A stretch of 64,000 nt of DNA, taken from Parus major (lineage: Eukaryota > Chordata > Aves > Passeriformes > Paridae). The DNA lies in assembly GCF_001522545.3 (NCBI RefSeq), contig NC_031779.1:1192396-1256395 (forward strand). The letters are read 5' to 3'. A program made the position numbers and the translations under genes. Positions 33,942-48,400 of this stretch are shown one piece after another. Under the pieces are notes generated by a model that saw nothing but the letters and a program-made list of their open reading frames with translations, was not told the origin of the DNA and did no database searches. Within the stretch, counting starts at the first letter, position 1; every line of letters starts with the position of its first letter.

Positions 33942-36469
33942 GCCTTGTGGGTTTTGGCAGTATAAAACAAAACAGTCAGTGTTCTCTTATAAAACTGAAG
34001 AATTCTTTTATATCTTGAAAAATATATTTAAAGACCCCCCACTATGTCTTTGTGCATCGCTGCAGATGTTGTTCAGCCTTAATTTTGCTGGAGGTTCTTC
34101 CTCAGTGTGGTCACTGCCGTGTTTGGTGTGTGCTGGTGACAATTTCAGAGCTGGGGCAGCAACCAGCTGCTTTGAAACCAAAGGCCACTGCCAATTAGAG
34201 ACAAGAAAAAAGAGAAATTCAGAACATTTTGAGCGGTAAACCCTTTGTTTTGGAGGTTTTTTCCTTTTCTCTTTTTTTAATAACTGAAAGTGATCTAATT
34301 AGTGTCTGTAGCTGGATCTGAAAGGCTTTCGTTGACCTATATTCAGACCCCTTTCATCAGCTCCTGTGTGGGGAAGATCTCAGTTATTTAGCACTAAGGA
34401 GCCAGACGTTGCAGGGAGGGTGGATAAGCCTCTTAGTTCTTTGAATCTTGTTTTGCTAGTTGTTTGTTCATTCCTGACTTCAATATTTGTGGCTTATCTG
34501 CAATTTTAATCTGACTTTACTGTTTTGACCCTTCCTTCTTTGTAATCTGTGGCTTTTAATGTCTAAAAGGTCCTAAATATTTGATCAAAATAAGACCTAA
34601 TTCCCCTTCTGAAGGAATAAATCACTTTAAAAGTGGCAGAAAGAGAAACCATTTGCAGGGAAAATGTAGTTTGAGGGGAAAGATAGAGCGTGCAGGCAGA
34701 CCCAATCAATTACTGAAGCTTGGCACTAATGTTCCCTCTGCTCCCCACTCAGTCACTTGCAGGCTCCTGGTGCAACTTTGGGAGTTTCCATTAATCTGTT
34801 TAACGTTGAGGCTCTGGGCACAGAGCTTGGGCCTGGCTTTTTCTGTACAGCTCATTTTGTCCTGCCTGCCTCCATCCTGGGTGCTCCAATTTGTGCTCCA
34901 GGTGCACTTGGTGTGCTTGTTCGTGTGGCTGCTGCACTGAGGTTTGTTCTGGGATTGTTTGGGGTGGAGAACAGGGATCTATCTCAGTTAGTGCCTCTGT
35001 GGTTCAGAATTCCAAGCAGGATGTCAAGATGACTGTGTCCTTCCTAATGCTGATTTAGCAGAGTCTTCCTGCTCTCCACCTATCACCAAAGAGAGTTTGT
35101 TAAAGCTGATGGTGAAACCACCACATCCGAGTTATTCACACATGGGACTAGAGGATAATCTTTTTCCTCTGAACTCCTGAGGGTTGCACCACTTGACATC
35201 TTCAAAGCTCCCTAACAAAAGTGATAAGCAGCCTTCATCCTGGGGCTGAGTTAATCAAACTGATAAACGCCCAAAGGAGACGGCAGGTTCGGGTAACATC
35301 CGTGGCAAAATAGCTCCTGGCTGTTTGCTGGAAGAAAGACTTGTAGTCATGAGGTTTTTCACTTGTGGATTTGGTTGCCAAGAGCAAGTTGGAAGAAAAT
35401 TATTAGAAATTATCACTGTTCTCCCATTTTACAAAATATCATTTTCAAGCAATTCCTGACCCATTAGCTCCTGGAAATTTTGTTTAATCTTATCTGGATA
35501 TTTACTGGCCAAGTAGTTAAAATATTATTTTAACACAGGCTATCATTTATAGATGATTTTTTTTTTTTAATAAAAGCTAAATATTTAAAGTTGAGCCTGC
35601 TTTAAAGTCAACATTTATATTAATGCATAACTAAATATTCTGGCAGTACAAGCCTGACATTTAAAAGAAATTCATATGAGTAGGAGGGGGAAGTCACTGG
35701 ATAAGCACTGGCAGTTGAGTTTAAGTAGTAGCTGGATTCTGACAGACATTAGGCTTTATGCTACTGTGAGGAGAGTTCAGTGGATACTTCATTCAACCTT
35801 AAAATATTCATCAGGAACAGGAAAATCGGGGCAACTTTGTCTTCTGCTCCAGTCTGGGAGTGAAGAGGAGCATGTGGGAAGTGGAGATCACAGCACCTTG
35901 CGATCAAAGCTCTGCAGCTCCCAACCAGAGAGGCTTTTGTTCAGCACATCTCACATCTGCACGACGCGGCAGAGCTGGGAGTCAGGAGCCTTTAATGTGT
36001 GCTGTTTAAAAAGATTCAAACAACACCCAACTTCTCCTTGTGTTTACAGCATTCCATTAATTCTCCAGAAAAGCAGCTTGACACTGGTATTAAGTAATTT
36101 TATATCATAAATATTTCTTTTGAATGTAATAACATGTGAAAAGTGGTACAGATGGGTTTTAAGCAGTGATACATAAAATATATTTCTTGCTTCAAAGATT
36201 AAGGTTTGGTGTTGTGATTATGGGTTATCATCTTGAAAATCATCAGCCTGGCTTTGTGGGGGAGGAGCTTTGTAATAATAGAGTGATGATTTTTAGAACA
36301 ATCAGAAGATGGGATGACCCAATAAAACTGTTTTCTTGTTTTTTCAGAGTAACAGGATTAACAGATCGATCCAGAGAGATCAATTCTTTAGTCTGACTAA
36401 GCACTGAAAGGCCACCACCTGTGAAATCTTCACTTTGAAATCCTGGTGATCTAATTGTTTTACTTTCAG

Positions 36470-39400
36470 GTGTAGTGGAAAAGAAGTCTGGTGGAATTGT
36501 AGTAAGTAACCGATCCATTACGTGATAAGATCAGTTGCAGGTAAAATTGTGTTATGTACAAACAAAACAAAAAAGGTCTGTTACACATGCAGACACATGG
36601 CTGTTTTGGACCTGAAGATGAGGGAAAAACAGGAGTTTGGAGCATGAAGTATTGAGTTAAACATGCTGTGAAGGAAATCCTTCTTCCCAAAATAACTGTG
36701 CTGATTTACTCCATAGTACCTTTCTCATGTCAGACTTGTTCCCCAGCCTGCTTTTGCATTTGTGATTGGGTGCCCTGCTGCTTACAGACAAATCAAAAAA
36801 AGCCTGAGACATTGGGCATTACCTGACCAGTTCTTTCCTTTTCTCCTCCTAGGAGTGAGAGGTTTGGCTAAAAGAAAAACCCATTGTTAGGGAGCCAGGA
36901 ATGGGTCTGTGTGTGTCGTAGGAATGTGCTTCTGGTATTCTTGGATAACTTGCCTCTCAACAAGAATTGTTGGTGTTGGAGCTGCAAAGACTGAATCAGC
37001 TTCCTGAGGGGAAGCAATTGTAAAATATCCAGGAAGTTGTTGGGAAATGCGACTTCTGCTCCTGCCTGCTTGCTCTGGAGTGCTCAGCTCTCAATAGCAG
37101 CAGCCTGTGTGCCACACAGCTCAGGAAAATAGAGCTGTTTGCAGTGAAAGAAAACTTTCTTGTAGCCTGGGTGTCAGAAATCTGATGATAGCAGGCACTG
37201 TTAAGCTCAGGTCCCTCCAAAGGTTTGTAACCATGCCGAGAATGGCTCCTGGCAGATATTTACAGCATGCAGGACTCTGCACTGTGGAGAGAAAGGAATC
37301 TCATTGTCGCTATTTTTCTTGTTGGTCCAGTTTTGGTTTTGAACACTAGCTTGTCAACTTCACTGTACTTCTGCCTGGGAAAGAGGCAAGCCAGAAAAAA
37401 CCAGCCAAAGAAAGTACTGGGAGGAGGCAGGTGTGAGAGGGGGCAGAAGTGAATGTTACTGTGTGTGACACCTGCTTTGACAGAGTCCCCCTGGTTTTCC
37501 TTACCTGAGCTTTGCCTCATCTGGAAGCAGCCTTACAGTGGGGGCCTATACTGTGCTTTCTCCACTAACACTTTTTATCAGTGGCAGGGTGACATAAAGT
37601 GCTTTTTGTTGGCTTCTCCCCCCTCCCTGCTGTGTCTCACATCCCAGCCAGGCCTGGTTGGGCTGCAGCCGGGTGGGAGTCCCTGTGCTACTGCACTGCT
37701 GTCCCTGTGAGCTTTATCTTCACTACATCACACGGATTTTAAAAGAGAGGAGATTCCTTTCATGTGATTAAACACCTCCCCCTCCCCCCCTTTTTTTTAA
37801 ACTGATGTCTGTTAGGATAAAGAATGTCTTAAGTGATGAAATGTGTTCTTTGGCTGCTGTAATGGGCATGAACTCTTTTTTTTTGTGTTATTAAAGTAAA
37901 TCAGATCTGTCAGTATGTAAGTACATAGTCCCAGGTGGAATAAGGATTGGGTAGCAACTGCTGCAAAAGTGTATAATCAGTCTGTCCTCCTGCCTTACGA
38001 TTGTGTAGACAAAGAATAACTTTTTTTCTATTTCAGTGTGAACATTTTCAAATTTGAGCAAGTTTGAGTTCAGATTTTTCCTAAGTCTTGGTAACATATA
38101 AAGTTGTCTCTTGAATTTGAGAAAGTTTACGTGGAGAACTGAAAGGCTTGAGAAGTTCTCAGGGCTGAACGAAAATCGTTAACATGAGCTTTAAGGTATA
38201 TTTTGTGGTGGTGCTTTCACCATTTGACTGGTAAAAGTCAACTTGTCTGAGTTGTCTGAGGTCATTTTAGACTTGGATTTCCTTCAGGAAATGAGGAATA
38301 TCAGCACTGACCACCTCATGCCCTGTCCTGGGCACTGCTGCTGGGGAATTGCAGGACTGTGGGCAAAGTAAGGAAGGAGGGAAGGAATTAATAATTCTAC
38401 AAGCCATGGAATGAATACTTTTTGAATATTTGTAATTAACATTGAAATATTCTGTTGTTATTTTCATGGTCTAAAAAGTGACTTTGTGGCCATTTTCATC
38501 TTGAGAGCAGCAAATCCTTCCTTGATTTGACTCAGTTTTTATTCATTAATGGGACTACTTTGAAATGATCTTTTTTAATTAGCTCAAGATTTGCAAATAG
38601 ACTTGGAGTTTCTGCAAGTAGGGACTGTGTGCGCTCATATATATAACATAAATGTACATAATGATGTACATAATTAACATCCATATGTACAAAATGAGCC
38701 TTTTTTTACTTAAAAGCAGCAGCAATATTGATAACAAATATAGCTGTTGGGTGGACAGAAAGATTTTGGACTTGCTGTTTCCATCTCTGACATGCAGACC
38801 GTTTTCACTACTTGGCTAAATTAGTTTGAGCATGGATTTTTGGGGTTCTTTTTTTAGCCTTGGCCTCTCAGTGGGTTTGGACATTTTTAACAGCTTGTAG
38901 AATGAGTTAGCAAATCTCAGTGTTGTTCTGTGCAGTCTCACAGTAGCTGTCTTTGCCTGCTGGAACTGGACTAATTGGGGTCTGATTAAACTGATTTACT
39001 TCTGAAGAGAACAGAAATCTAAGTACATCACTAATGAACTATAAAAGGTCATTTAATTTGTTTCGTTTCCTTCCTTCTGTGCATTTTTCTGTGTAAACTG
39101 GAAACTGCAGGACTTGCAGTGGAGTATTTTTGGGCAGCAGCAAATTCAGTGATGGCCAAACTTTTAAAGCTTTCAGGCACAGTTTAGTGCTTAAGGTTGA
39201 AATGTGCAGGGTTGATCTCATCCTCCCTGCCCCTCTCACATGTTAGGAAATGATTTGATAAAAGAAAAGAACTTTGATAGTATTTTATTCTAGAATTAAT
39301 AATGTAAGAAGTGGTGCTAGTTTGATCCAATATTTATATATTTCTGCTATCTAAGAGAACAGTCTCATGAGAACAGGCTAAAATCCACATTTTTGGTTAT

Positions 39401-42400
39401 CTCTTAAAACTGACAAATTTGCGGAATCCTCAAGAAAAGTTTTGTAAAGAATTCAGTAGTGAGAATTGTGCATATTTCTGTTCTGTCTGGTTCTTTGTTT
39501 TTACTGGAAATACTTTTTTCTGCTGCTTCAGGCTGTTGTTCCTGCAATAAAATCCTCAGGGAAGGTAACTGAGGTGTTACAGACCAGGTGAAACTTTTCA
39601 TTGAGAACTCTTGCACTCACCCAAAGCCACCAGCTCGATCTTTAAATCGTATCACCCATCGATGTCTCCTGCTGCTGCATCTTCTCCTTGAGGGCAGTCA
39701 GTGCTTTTAGTTTTGTATTGCTGGGCTGTTTGCACCACTGTTGGCTGAAAGTGAGGAAGTTCTAATGTATCTCATGTATGGATTCATCCTTAGATGGATC
39801 TGATTTTTGGTCAAGGATTGGCTTCTGTGGGAATCCTCACCCAGACCCTGTACTGATGCCCCTGGGAGAAAAGGACTAACAATTGTAACATGCCAGGTAT
39901 TTTCCACTCACTTTTCTGGTACTTTGCTCATAACATTATTACAAAGTATTGCTCACCTAGGTTCTGTGCAGGGCTGGAGCTTCTTGTGGTGATGAATGCT
40001 GCTCTGAAAACTGCTGCAAGAGGAGGAGGAGGGTGCTGGGGCAGCAGGAGTCAGCTCTGCTCTTGGGATTTGAGCTCTCCTAAGCCCACTCAAGAGCCAC
40101 AAGCACAGAGGTATAGGGGAGTTCTTTCTATGCTTCAATCCAAGGTTTCCTTTGGATTACCCAGGATCTGGGGAGCTGCTGTCTCTTGGAATTGCACTTG
40201 TGATGTGCTAAGCCTTAGAGAATCTGCTCTGATGCACATATCTGTGGATTTGGGATGGAAAAGCAAATCCCACATGCAGAACTCATCAGGAGGCTGAGAG
40301 AGCCTGGTGAGTGCTGGCCAGGGAGTTGCTCAGGCCCTGGGGAAGCTGCTGAGTCCTAGCAGATACTGCCTGGGATGTGCCCCATGGAAATGCTGTATTT
40401 CCCTGCACTGTCAGGCTCTGGTGTCCTTGGGTGACTTGGAGCCTGGCTGTGTTACAGCCAGCACTGCCAATGCTGGTCCAGAGGAAACGGGCAGCAAACT
40501 TTGTCAGGACTATTTTTGGTAATTCTGAAGTAGAGAATGCCTGAGCATAAATAGACTTCCCCATGCCCTAATGAGGGCACTGGGCTTTAATTTGACTAGC
40601 ATGCTTTCTGGTTATACTAAATTACTTTTATGTGGCCCTTGTGGTTGTGTATTGAATTTTTTTTTATTATTTTATTTTTTATTTTATTTTTTAATTTTAT
40701 TTTTTTTTGCAACAAACTGGCTCCTGTGGCTTAAAGCCTGCATGGACCAATGCTGGAGCAGAATTTGCTGGTAAAGCCTCAGTAGGTGTAAGCACAAGAA
40801 AAGACTTTGATTTGTTCAACTGTAAGTCTTGTAAATGTTGACTAAATGTAGTTTGGGGCAGGGGCAAGGCTTTTGAAAGAAAAGGCAAATTTCAGCCTAA
40901 AGGGAAATTTTAAATGCAGGCTCTAGTTTTGTTTAAGCAGAGTCTCCAACTGTATGTGGGTAGGACTCCCTGCTGTACAGGATTTATTTTATTACCACTG
41001 GGCTGAAGTTTGCCATGTGTTGGGTTCCCAACAGTGCCTATGTTGGGACTGCTGATTATGAAAGTTTTCCATGAGGATGAGGTAAGCTTGAGTTGGTTTC
41101 CAAAATTTTTACCCAACATACCTTCATATTTCCACTTGTCTCTGTGTAAGAGTTGAGCCTGCTGTTTTCCTCCAAGCTTTGTGCCCCTTGGAAGCCCCTC
41201 ATGTTTGCAGTAGTTTGTGTTTGAAAGGGGATTCTTTTAGGACCTTTTTTGTCCCATGTCAGAATGGTGCAAGATCTGTTCTCCTCAAAGAACAGCACTT
41301 CAGGGACAGTGTCAGGTGGGCAGGGAGCCCTTTTCCCTGGAAAGGTGGTTTTGTAAAACCTCAAGCAACTGCTGTAGCTCCTCTGAGCTGCACCAAAGGC
41401 AGATGGATTCAGTTAGTTCAAACTGTTTATTTATGGCATAATTCACTGAAGAAATGTCCTGAAGTGATGCACGTTTTCAAAGTCTGCCCTGGGATTGTCC
41501 ATGAAATGGTGGCTTGCCTTTGGATCGCACATGAATTGTGCCTCTCCTTATGCACTATTCTTAATCACCAGGAAGAACATGTATTGTCTGTCTTTGACCA
41601 TCTTGAACAATTCTCCACCCTCCCGGTGTGTGGGTTCACTTCACCCAGGGTTAATTGAGAAGAATTGCTCCAATCTCTGTTCTTGCAGGTGTGTGATGCA
41701 CAGAGAGGTCTGAGCTCGCACCTTGCTCTGCTGGCTGCTGCGAGGGGGAAGCAAACCTTGGAGTGAGCTGGAGTTGTGGCTGAGTGAAGGGGTGGAAAAC
41801 ACATCTGGAAGGACAGGCAGAGCTATGGGCTCTGTCACTTCACGGCTCTAGGAGCACAATAGAAATGTGTTTATTTCAGTGGGAGCTCAGTGATTAAGTT
41901 AATACTTTGCTGCCTGGCCTTGAGTAGCAGAACTCTGGCTTTATCTAAATTTGTCTCACTCTCCATGTGAAGTCTGCTATTATCTAGGAAAATAAAAACA
42001 GTCTGTACACCTGCTTTGAAGATTGAAAAAAGAACCTTTATGTATTGCTTTGTAGCAGTTGCATAGCCCGTGGCTGGACTGCAGCATCTCACATTCCTTG
42101 AGGCTGCAGGCATCTTCCCCAAAATCAATAGGTGGACAGTGATGTCAAGCAGTTGGATTTGGTCATGCAAAACTTGAGGGCTTTATCAGCTGAAGAACTT
42201 CCTGTCAAAATGGGGTGTCAGATGGGAAAACTCACAAAAAGTACTGCAGATTGAGTGCTTTTCTTGTGTCTCAGGGTGGAAATTTGTATTGTTCCCGTTC
42301 TACTGATAACCATTGACCTCGGAAGAAATCGGGTCATGTCCTTCAGCGACAGTGGCCTCGTTAAGATGCACACTGAACAAAACAGCTGAAATCCAGGATT

Positions 42401-45400
42401 ATCCAGGAGAGGAGGTTGATTTAAGAAAAATGGTCTTACGAAGGAATTAATTTAGGCTTCAGCTGATTGCATGTTTGCATCTTATTTCATTGTTTGATAC
42501 TTAGAGTTGTTAAAACAATTTTTTAATGATCTGCCAATTTGCAAATGAATTGTTTCACCTTGAAGCCTTCTGCAGATTTAATAACTTCAGTAGCTGTGCA
42601 GTGACTGCAATATAAACACACGGAGAGGGGATGGGGTAAGAATCCCCAGGCTGTCCCTGGCTGTCTCCAAGGAGTGGCAATTCAGTGTGATGGATATTCT
42701 GTAACTGGTCACTGCCTCCCTGGTGGGGATAATCCCTGTGTGAAGGGTGGATGGAGGGGCTGTCACTGCTTCATCCCTCCTTTCTGAGGACTACGGATCA
42801 CAATGCCTGAGCCTATGGAATTGCAGGGCTGCTGCCTTTGTTCAGTGCTTCCCATTGGATGCACAAGGGCTCTGAAATCCCCAGGTCTTGAAAAGAATTT
42901 GTGATTAAGACCTCAGATAAGTTAGAGGCCAGTTAAAAAAGATATTTGCTACTATTTCAATTTATTGAGTTATTACAATAAAAATGCTTATCGTAGGAGG
43001 CATTTCTTCAAAGGAAAGGAGGAAAAACCCAATCCTGACATTCAGAACTCTTACATTAAGGTCATAAATAATCTCGTCCTTTTTAAAGTCCTGCATGTGC
43101 TCATTCAGCAGGGGTAAAAGCTGGTGTCACAGCAGAAGGGATTTTGGTTAATCTAGCTTTTTGCTGTTCTTTTGCTCTACAGAGCTGTATTAATTATTGA
43201 CAAGACTGGCCTAATCCAAAGTCACTGCAGGCTGAAGCATTAATTTACCCTGTAGCCTGCTGTGAGTAGGGGAAAAATGAAAATGGAGTCTTTCTTTATG
43301 TGAGTGCCATATTGTTGAAGCCAGAAGCATGGCTTAATGTAGTGTTGGGTGTCAGTCTGGGGCAGGCTCAGCTGGGCTGGAGTGGTGTGTGCATAGCCAA
43401 GCTCAGCTTCTCTGGCAGAGAGCAATTTCATGTTCACTGCAGAGCCATCCAGGGCAGCCACTGCTGCTGTGCTTAGAGGGGTGGTGAAGTTCAGAGAATC
43501 TTCTGCAGAAATGGGCTTAAATATTGGTTATTGGTATTTGTTGTAGTAGCACCCAAGCTTTGAGCCATCAGCAAAGTTAAGGTAATATGATGTTTTGAGT
43601 CTTTGCATTCCAGAAAAACGGTTAATTATGTTTGGAAGGTTGCATTGCCTTGGGTTTTTTCTGTTGAGCTGTGCTACGTTTCAGAGTCCCAGAGGCTTTA
43701 AAACACTTAATTTGCATCACTGAATCGGTTATCCTCTCGCTGACTTTTTAATTTGCTTCCTCTCCCCATCTTGTAGATTCACTGCTAATCTGCCCTTCAT
43801 TTTGAATAAACACTCACCCCCAGTGCAGGATACACAATAGGCTGGTCAGTCATTTCGGATACTTCTGGAGGAGCTGCTACAGTGCTGTCACCTGTGGTTT
43901 TAGATTAACGGGATATTTCTGTTTATATATGAATTTCAGAGTTCCCTTGTTCCATGTAAAGTATTTCTTAACATCTAACCCACATCTGGAAAGAAAAAGG
44001 CTTTTTATAGAGGCTGTCAAGAAAGCATACTGTAATTATAATACTGTTATACATTATATTCTTTATGAGATCTTACAAAAGGATTTGGGCATATTAGGGG
44101 AAATTGATTTGGTCTGAGTGATATTTACATTATTCAAGTTCTTTGTAAAATTCTATTTGTATGTGATGCCCTTCTTGCCCATGGGTTCTCGATTCGCTGT
44201 CTGCAGCCCTGGTTACCTTTTTTGCCCCCCTTGTAACACCTGTTATGCCTGGCAGGTCCAGTTCCTGCTCATCAGAGGTGGGAATGGTGACTCCTCTCCC
44301 AGCCCCATGAATTTGGGCACTGTGTAACTCTGGTGTTTGGAAGCCCCCTGGAGTGGAGTTGCTGCCTCACACAATGGTATCCTATGGTCTCTGTGCCTGT
44401 CTGTAACTTCTTGGTGTCCTGGGGGACTTCATAAAGATCACTTCCTCCAGCAGAGCTGCTGACATGGAGCAAAAGCCATCAATAAATTATTCACATGCTG
44501 TTCATTTTCTGTGTTTAGGAATTAATGCAGCTTCGCTTCAAAATTCCCTTCCATGGCTGAAGTTGAGTGAAATTGTTGCATACTAAGTTACTACGTTTTT
44601 AATTTTGGGTGAATTACTCTGCATTTTGGAACTGTGATTTTGAAACAAAGTTGCATAAAACCTCCCACTGTAATGTTACATACTGTGGGTAGGTCCTATT
44701 TAAAAGGATTCATGGAGTTTACTTCAAGGAGGGCTGGTTTTTGGACAGTCACTTATGTAAAGTGAAGTTGTGTGTTGTTTATAAGATAATTTGTGATACT
44801 TTAATACTTTGTGAAGCAGTAGTTTCAAACTAGGTAATTCTGAAGTCCTAAGACGTTGGTTTTTGTTAAAGAACAAAACAAAACCCAGAAGCCACACACC
44901 TCAATCTCTCCAAATCCCCCAGGCCTGTGGTGTTGATTGCTTCTATCACGTTTGTCACGTTATTTTTCAGGAACATGTTTTCTTTGTAATTTGAGGGAAG
45001 TGTGAAATTATGTTCTTTATCTCATTTTAGCAATTATCCAAGAGGCAGAGACATAGAAATGCATATAACATATATAGCTATATAATAATTCTGTAATACT
45101 CTCACTCTTCACTTGTGAAGAGTTCTTCAGTTCTTTTTTGAGGTTTTTTTTAAGTCTTGGATTGTGCTTCTGGACTTGCGGTAAATAATCACTTTTCTTT
45201 AGACCACAGATTTAAATGTTCATGAAAATGCCCCATTTTTTTCCACAGGCACTTTATTTCAGGCACTGAAATGCTGGGAGGAACACACTGTGGAGGTACT
45301 TGGGGAATTTATTTCTTTGAAATTACATCAATTTCAAAAGATGTAAAGATGTTTGAAAGCTTCTTCCTGTTTGCGAGGGCAGCAAATGAGCAGTGCTATT

Positions 45401-48400
45401 GGCCTTGCTTATGGGAAGCAGTGACAAGCATTAGTGTTTCCTGCCTGGTTACTAAAGGAGCACTTTGCAACAGCTCAGTCATCTCAAAACCATTTTTATT
45501 GTTCAGTGTTAGCACAACTTGTTATTGTAGTTTCCACTGAATTATACAAAAGAAAAGAGAGAGTCAATGTTTAATTTCTGTGATGGCCCTAAAAGGGTTT
45601 CTGTGATTTGACAGCATTTGTCCTGTTACTTTGGAGGTGTTTTGCCTTGGGCACAACATGTAATTAACTGTAGCTTTAAAACCAATTCCCTTCTCATGTC
45701 AGGCTGAGGCTGGAGAAGAGCCTGAGGTAGACGCTGGAGTGGGATGAGCTGCTTGGTGAAACCAGCAGCTCTATTAAGGAAAAGTTACAGAGAATCACAT
45801 CCCACAGTGGGGATGGAGCTTCTGGGACCTGCTGCCATGGCAGGCCCAGAGCAGGTGGACAGAGGGGTTGGGGGTGGTGGGGAACAACACCAAAAGCCTG
45901 GGCAGTGATTTACCCCCAGCAATTTCTGTGTGTCAGCTGTAGGTACTGGAGGGGTGCAGGGGGAATGAATGTCAGACAATGGTCAGGCTCTGGTGTTTTC
46001 ACTTACAGAGTAGTAATAGAAAAAAGCTGCTGCTGTTTTGCTGGAACAGAACTTCAGGTCTCACCCAGTGTGGTGTGTCATGTGTGTTTTCTTAATTAAA
46101 CTGGAGACAACTGTAGGAAACACATCCTGCTTAAACAAAAATCAGGCTTCCAGCTGGTTCTCATGCATTTCCCTGCATCCTTTTGTGCTAGTGCTCCTAT
46201 ACCTCTCCATTCTGGAGTTGTGTTTTCCTAATGGTGGAGCTGTTGTGTCCTGGTGTGCAGGTTCTCTGTGCAGTGAATGATTTCTCCTTTCTCAGTGCAC
46301 TGTTGTGCTGGCTCTCCCAGCAAACAGGAGTGGCACTCCCTCCTCTTCTTGACTGGAGCTTTACAGTCTGTTTGCATTCAGTTAACCAGCAGTTACAGGA
46401 TTTATGTATAATTGCTTCCAAAAAATTTCAAACCACTGTGTCTTTTTAGGATGCAGGATGTCCTGTGGTGGCAAATGCATCCCTGAGAATCTTTTCATGA
46501 TGGGGAGCTTTCCACACTTGCTGGCCATCCAGTCAAGTGGTCAGTTGTGTGTTAAAACCAGGACTTCTCTAATGAAGATTTATGGACAAAGACTTGAAAT
46601 ACATTCTAATGTTTTATGACATCATTCTGTGCAAATAGCTACTGCTTTTGAGTTGCATTCAAATTTCTCAACTTAAAAATTAGGTTTGCTAGAGGGTCTT
46701 TCTGCATCATTGGCTTTTGTAGGCATTTGTCGTGTTGACTTCTCAGTTTGTATGTTTGGCTAGTGTTGAAGGAGTTGAATCTGAATATAGATTTCTAATA
46801 ATTTTTTACCCATATTGTGGCAGAATTCATATTTCATGGTAAATTTTTGTGGTGGTGTGATTGTTGAAGGGGGTTATGGCACATACATTTCCACTTGTAC
46901 TGGCAGCACTAGACTATGTGGCACTTGGGGACATGGTTTAGTGCTGCGTTAGGCTCAGTCTTAACTGTCTTGTACAACCTAAATGATTCTCTGATTTGAT
47001 GACTGCTCAGGATTTAAGGTTTTTTGCACACAAGAAGATTGATGCCTGTATTCTCCAAGTTAATGTAAGAGTAGAGGTGTGAAAAGTTGGCCCTGGTTTT
47101 CATTAAATCTTTTGAAAGTTGTGTTTGTGTTAATCACAAAGCTGTTATTTTGTGCCCTTTTTGAGGTGTTTAGAGTCTCTCACTGCCAAGTGCACCAGAG
47201 AGCTGCCATCTCTGAGGAATGAGAAATTGGTATCCAAGGGTTCTAAGGTTTCAGCTGAAGCTGGTGGGAGGGCTGGCATCAGCTAGGGATCACCTCTGAC
47301 ACCAGCAGAACCCACGCTGCCTTTGGCTGAAGTGCCTGTCACGTTTTTCCAGGGAGAGGGGCAGGTGTGGCAGGGTGATGAGGGTTAGGAAGGTCTGGAG
47401 TGGAGCTGCTCCGGCCTGTGCTTAATGCACAGTGCCTTTGACTCTCAAAGATCCATTTCCAGTGATTGGTACTAATAATAGGGTGGGTTTGAAATGGAGC
47501 TTCTACATCTAGAGCAGGATGCAAAACAATTTGATTTCTGGGGTTAGTTGTGTTCAGCTCTGTGCACAGAGACTTTGCAGAGCTCAGAGTGATGGGAGGT
47601 ACAGAAGCACTTGTGAACACGCAGCTGTAACTCGGGGGAGCTCAGTGTGTGCCCTCCTACAGGGGTGAAAATGTGAATCAGGTCTGAATTCTGGCTGAAT
47701 TACCCACCGTGTGACCTCACTGAAGGACCATCACTGCGTGGTGGAGCAGACTGTCAGGAACACCAGTGTTCTTACTCTGATGTACAGGATAGATTTGCAG
47801 CTGAGGCCTGGGCTGCATTAAACATGGTACAGTTTCATGGTGTGAGTACCTCACAGCCCTGCCAAAGAGTTAAATAAGGAAAGAACAGGCCTTGGGAATG
47901 GCATGGAAGTGGTACAGGAGAGTTTAGCAGAGACTAAGCCCCCAAATCTTTCCTTTTTATGTTTAGGAAAATGCTGTTGTTTTTGTATAAGCATCTGGCT
48001 GTTTTGTGTTGGCTGGTGCAGCCTCATAGATATGGCGTCTGCTGCTTTTATTTAAATTTCCCCTGAAGACGCAAATTAAAATGAAAGCCCCACAGGCTTC
48101 CAACCGTTCCTGCTGCACATTGCCGTGGAATTCTGCTCTTGAAAAGCTCTCTTTTAGGCTTTGGTGTGTTCTTTTCCTGCAGACAAAAGAGCATGCAAGT
48201 CTGAAGTGCATGAGAGGAAGCTGGAGCGACTATAGGAACAGGCCTGTGGGATTGAGAGTGTTCCATAGCAAACACTTCCATAGTGAGGTGGGAAGGAATT
48301 TACTCCACTTGGAGACAAACTGGAGGGACTCAGAGGAGAGTTTAGAGGGCCCTAATGCAAGCACATCTTTGAGGGACACGTTTAGCTGGGTTTAAAGAGG

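Larger units (their letters stand above)
30941..36469 (+). other. First intron, noncoding stretch around an internal CpG-rich patch
   Basis: Apart from the CpG-rich patch at 31.57-31.93 kb and a T run at 33,925-33,941, I see no gene or mobile element. The stretch 35,040-35,640 is free of repeats and includes blocks such as 'gataaacgcccaaaggaga' and 'ggttcgggtaacatccgtgg' that keep CpG. This could reflect constraint but is not evidence of it. Confidence 0.55.

Noticed and set aside
43775..43830. Possible exon after the acceptor 'cccatcttgtag'
   Set aside because: The phase-1 frame from exon 1 reaches TGA within ten codons and the candidate donor is poor.
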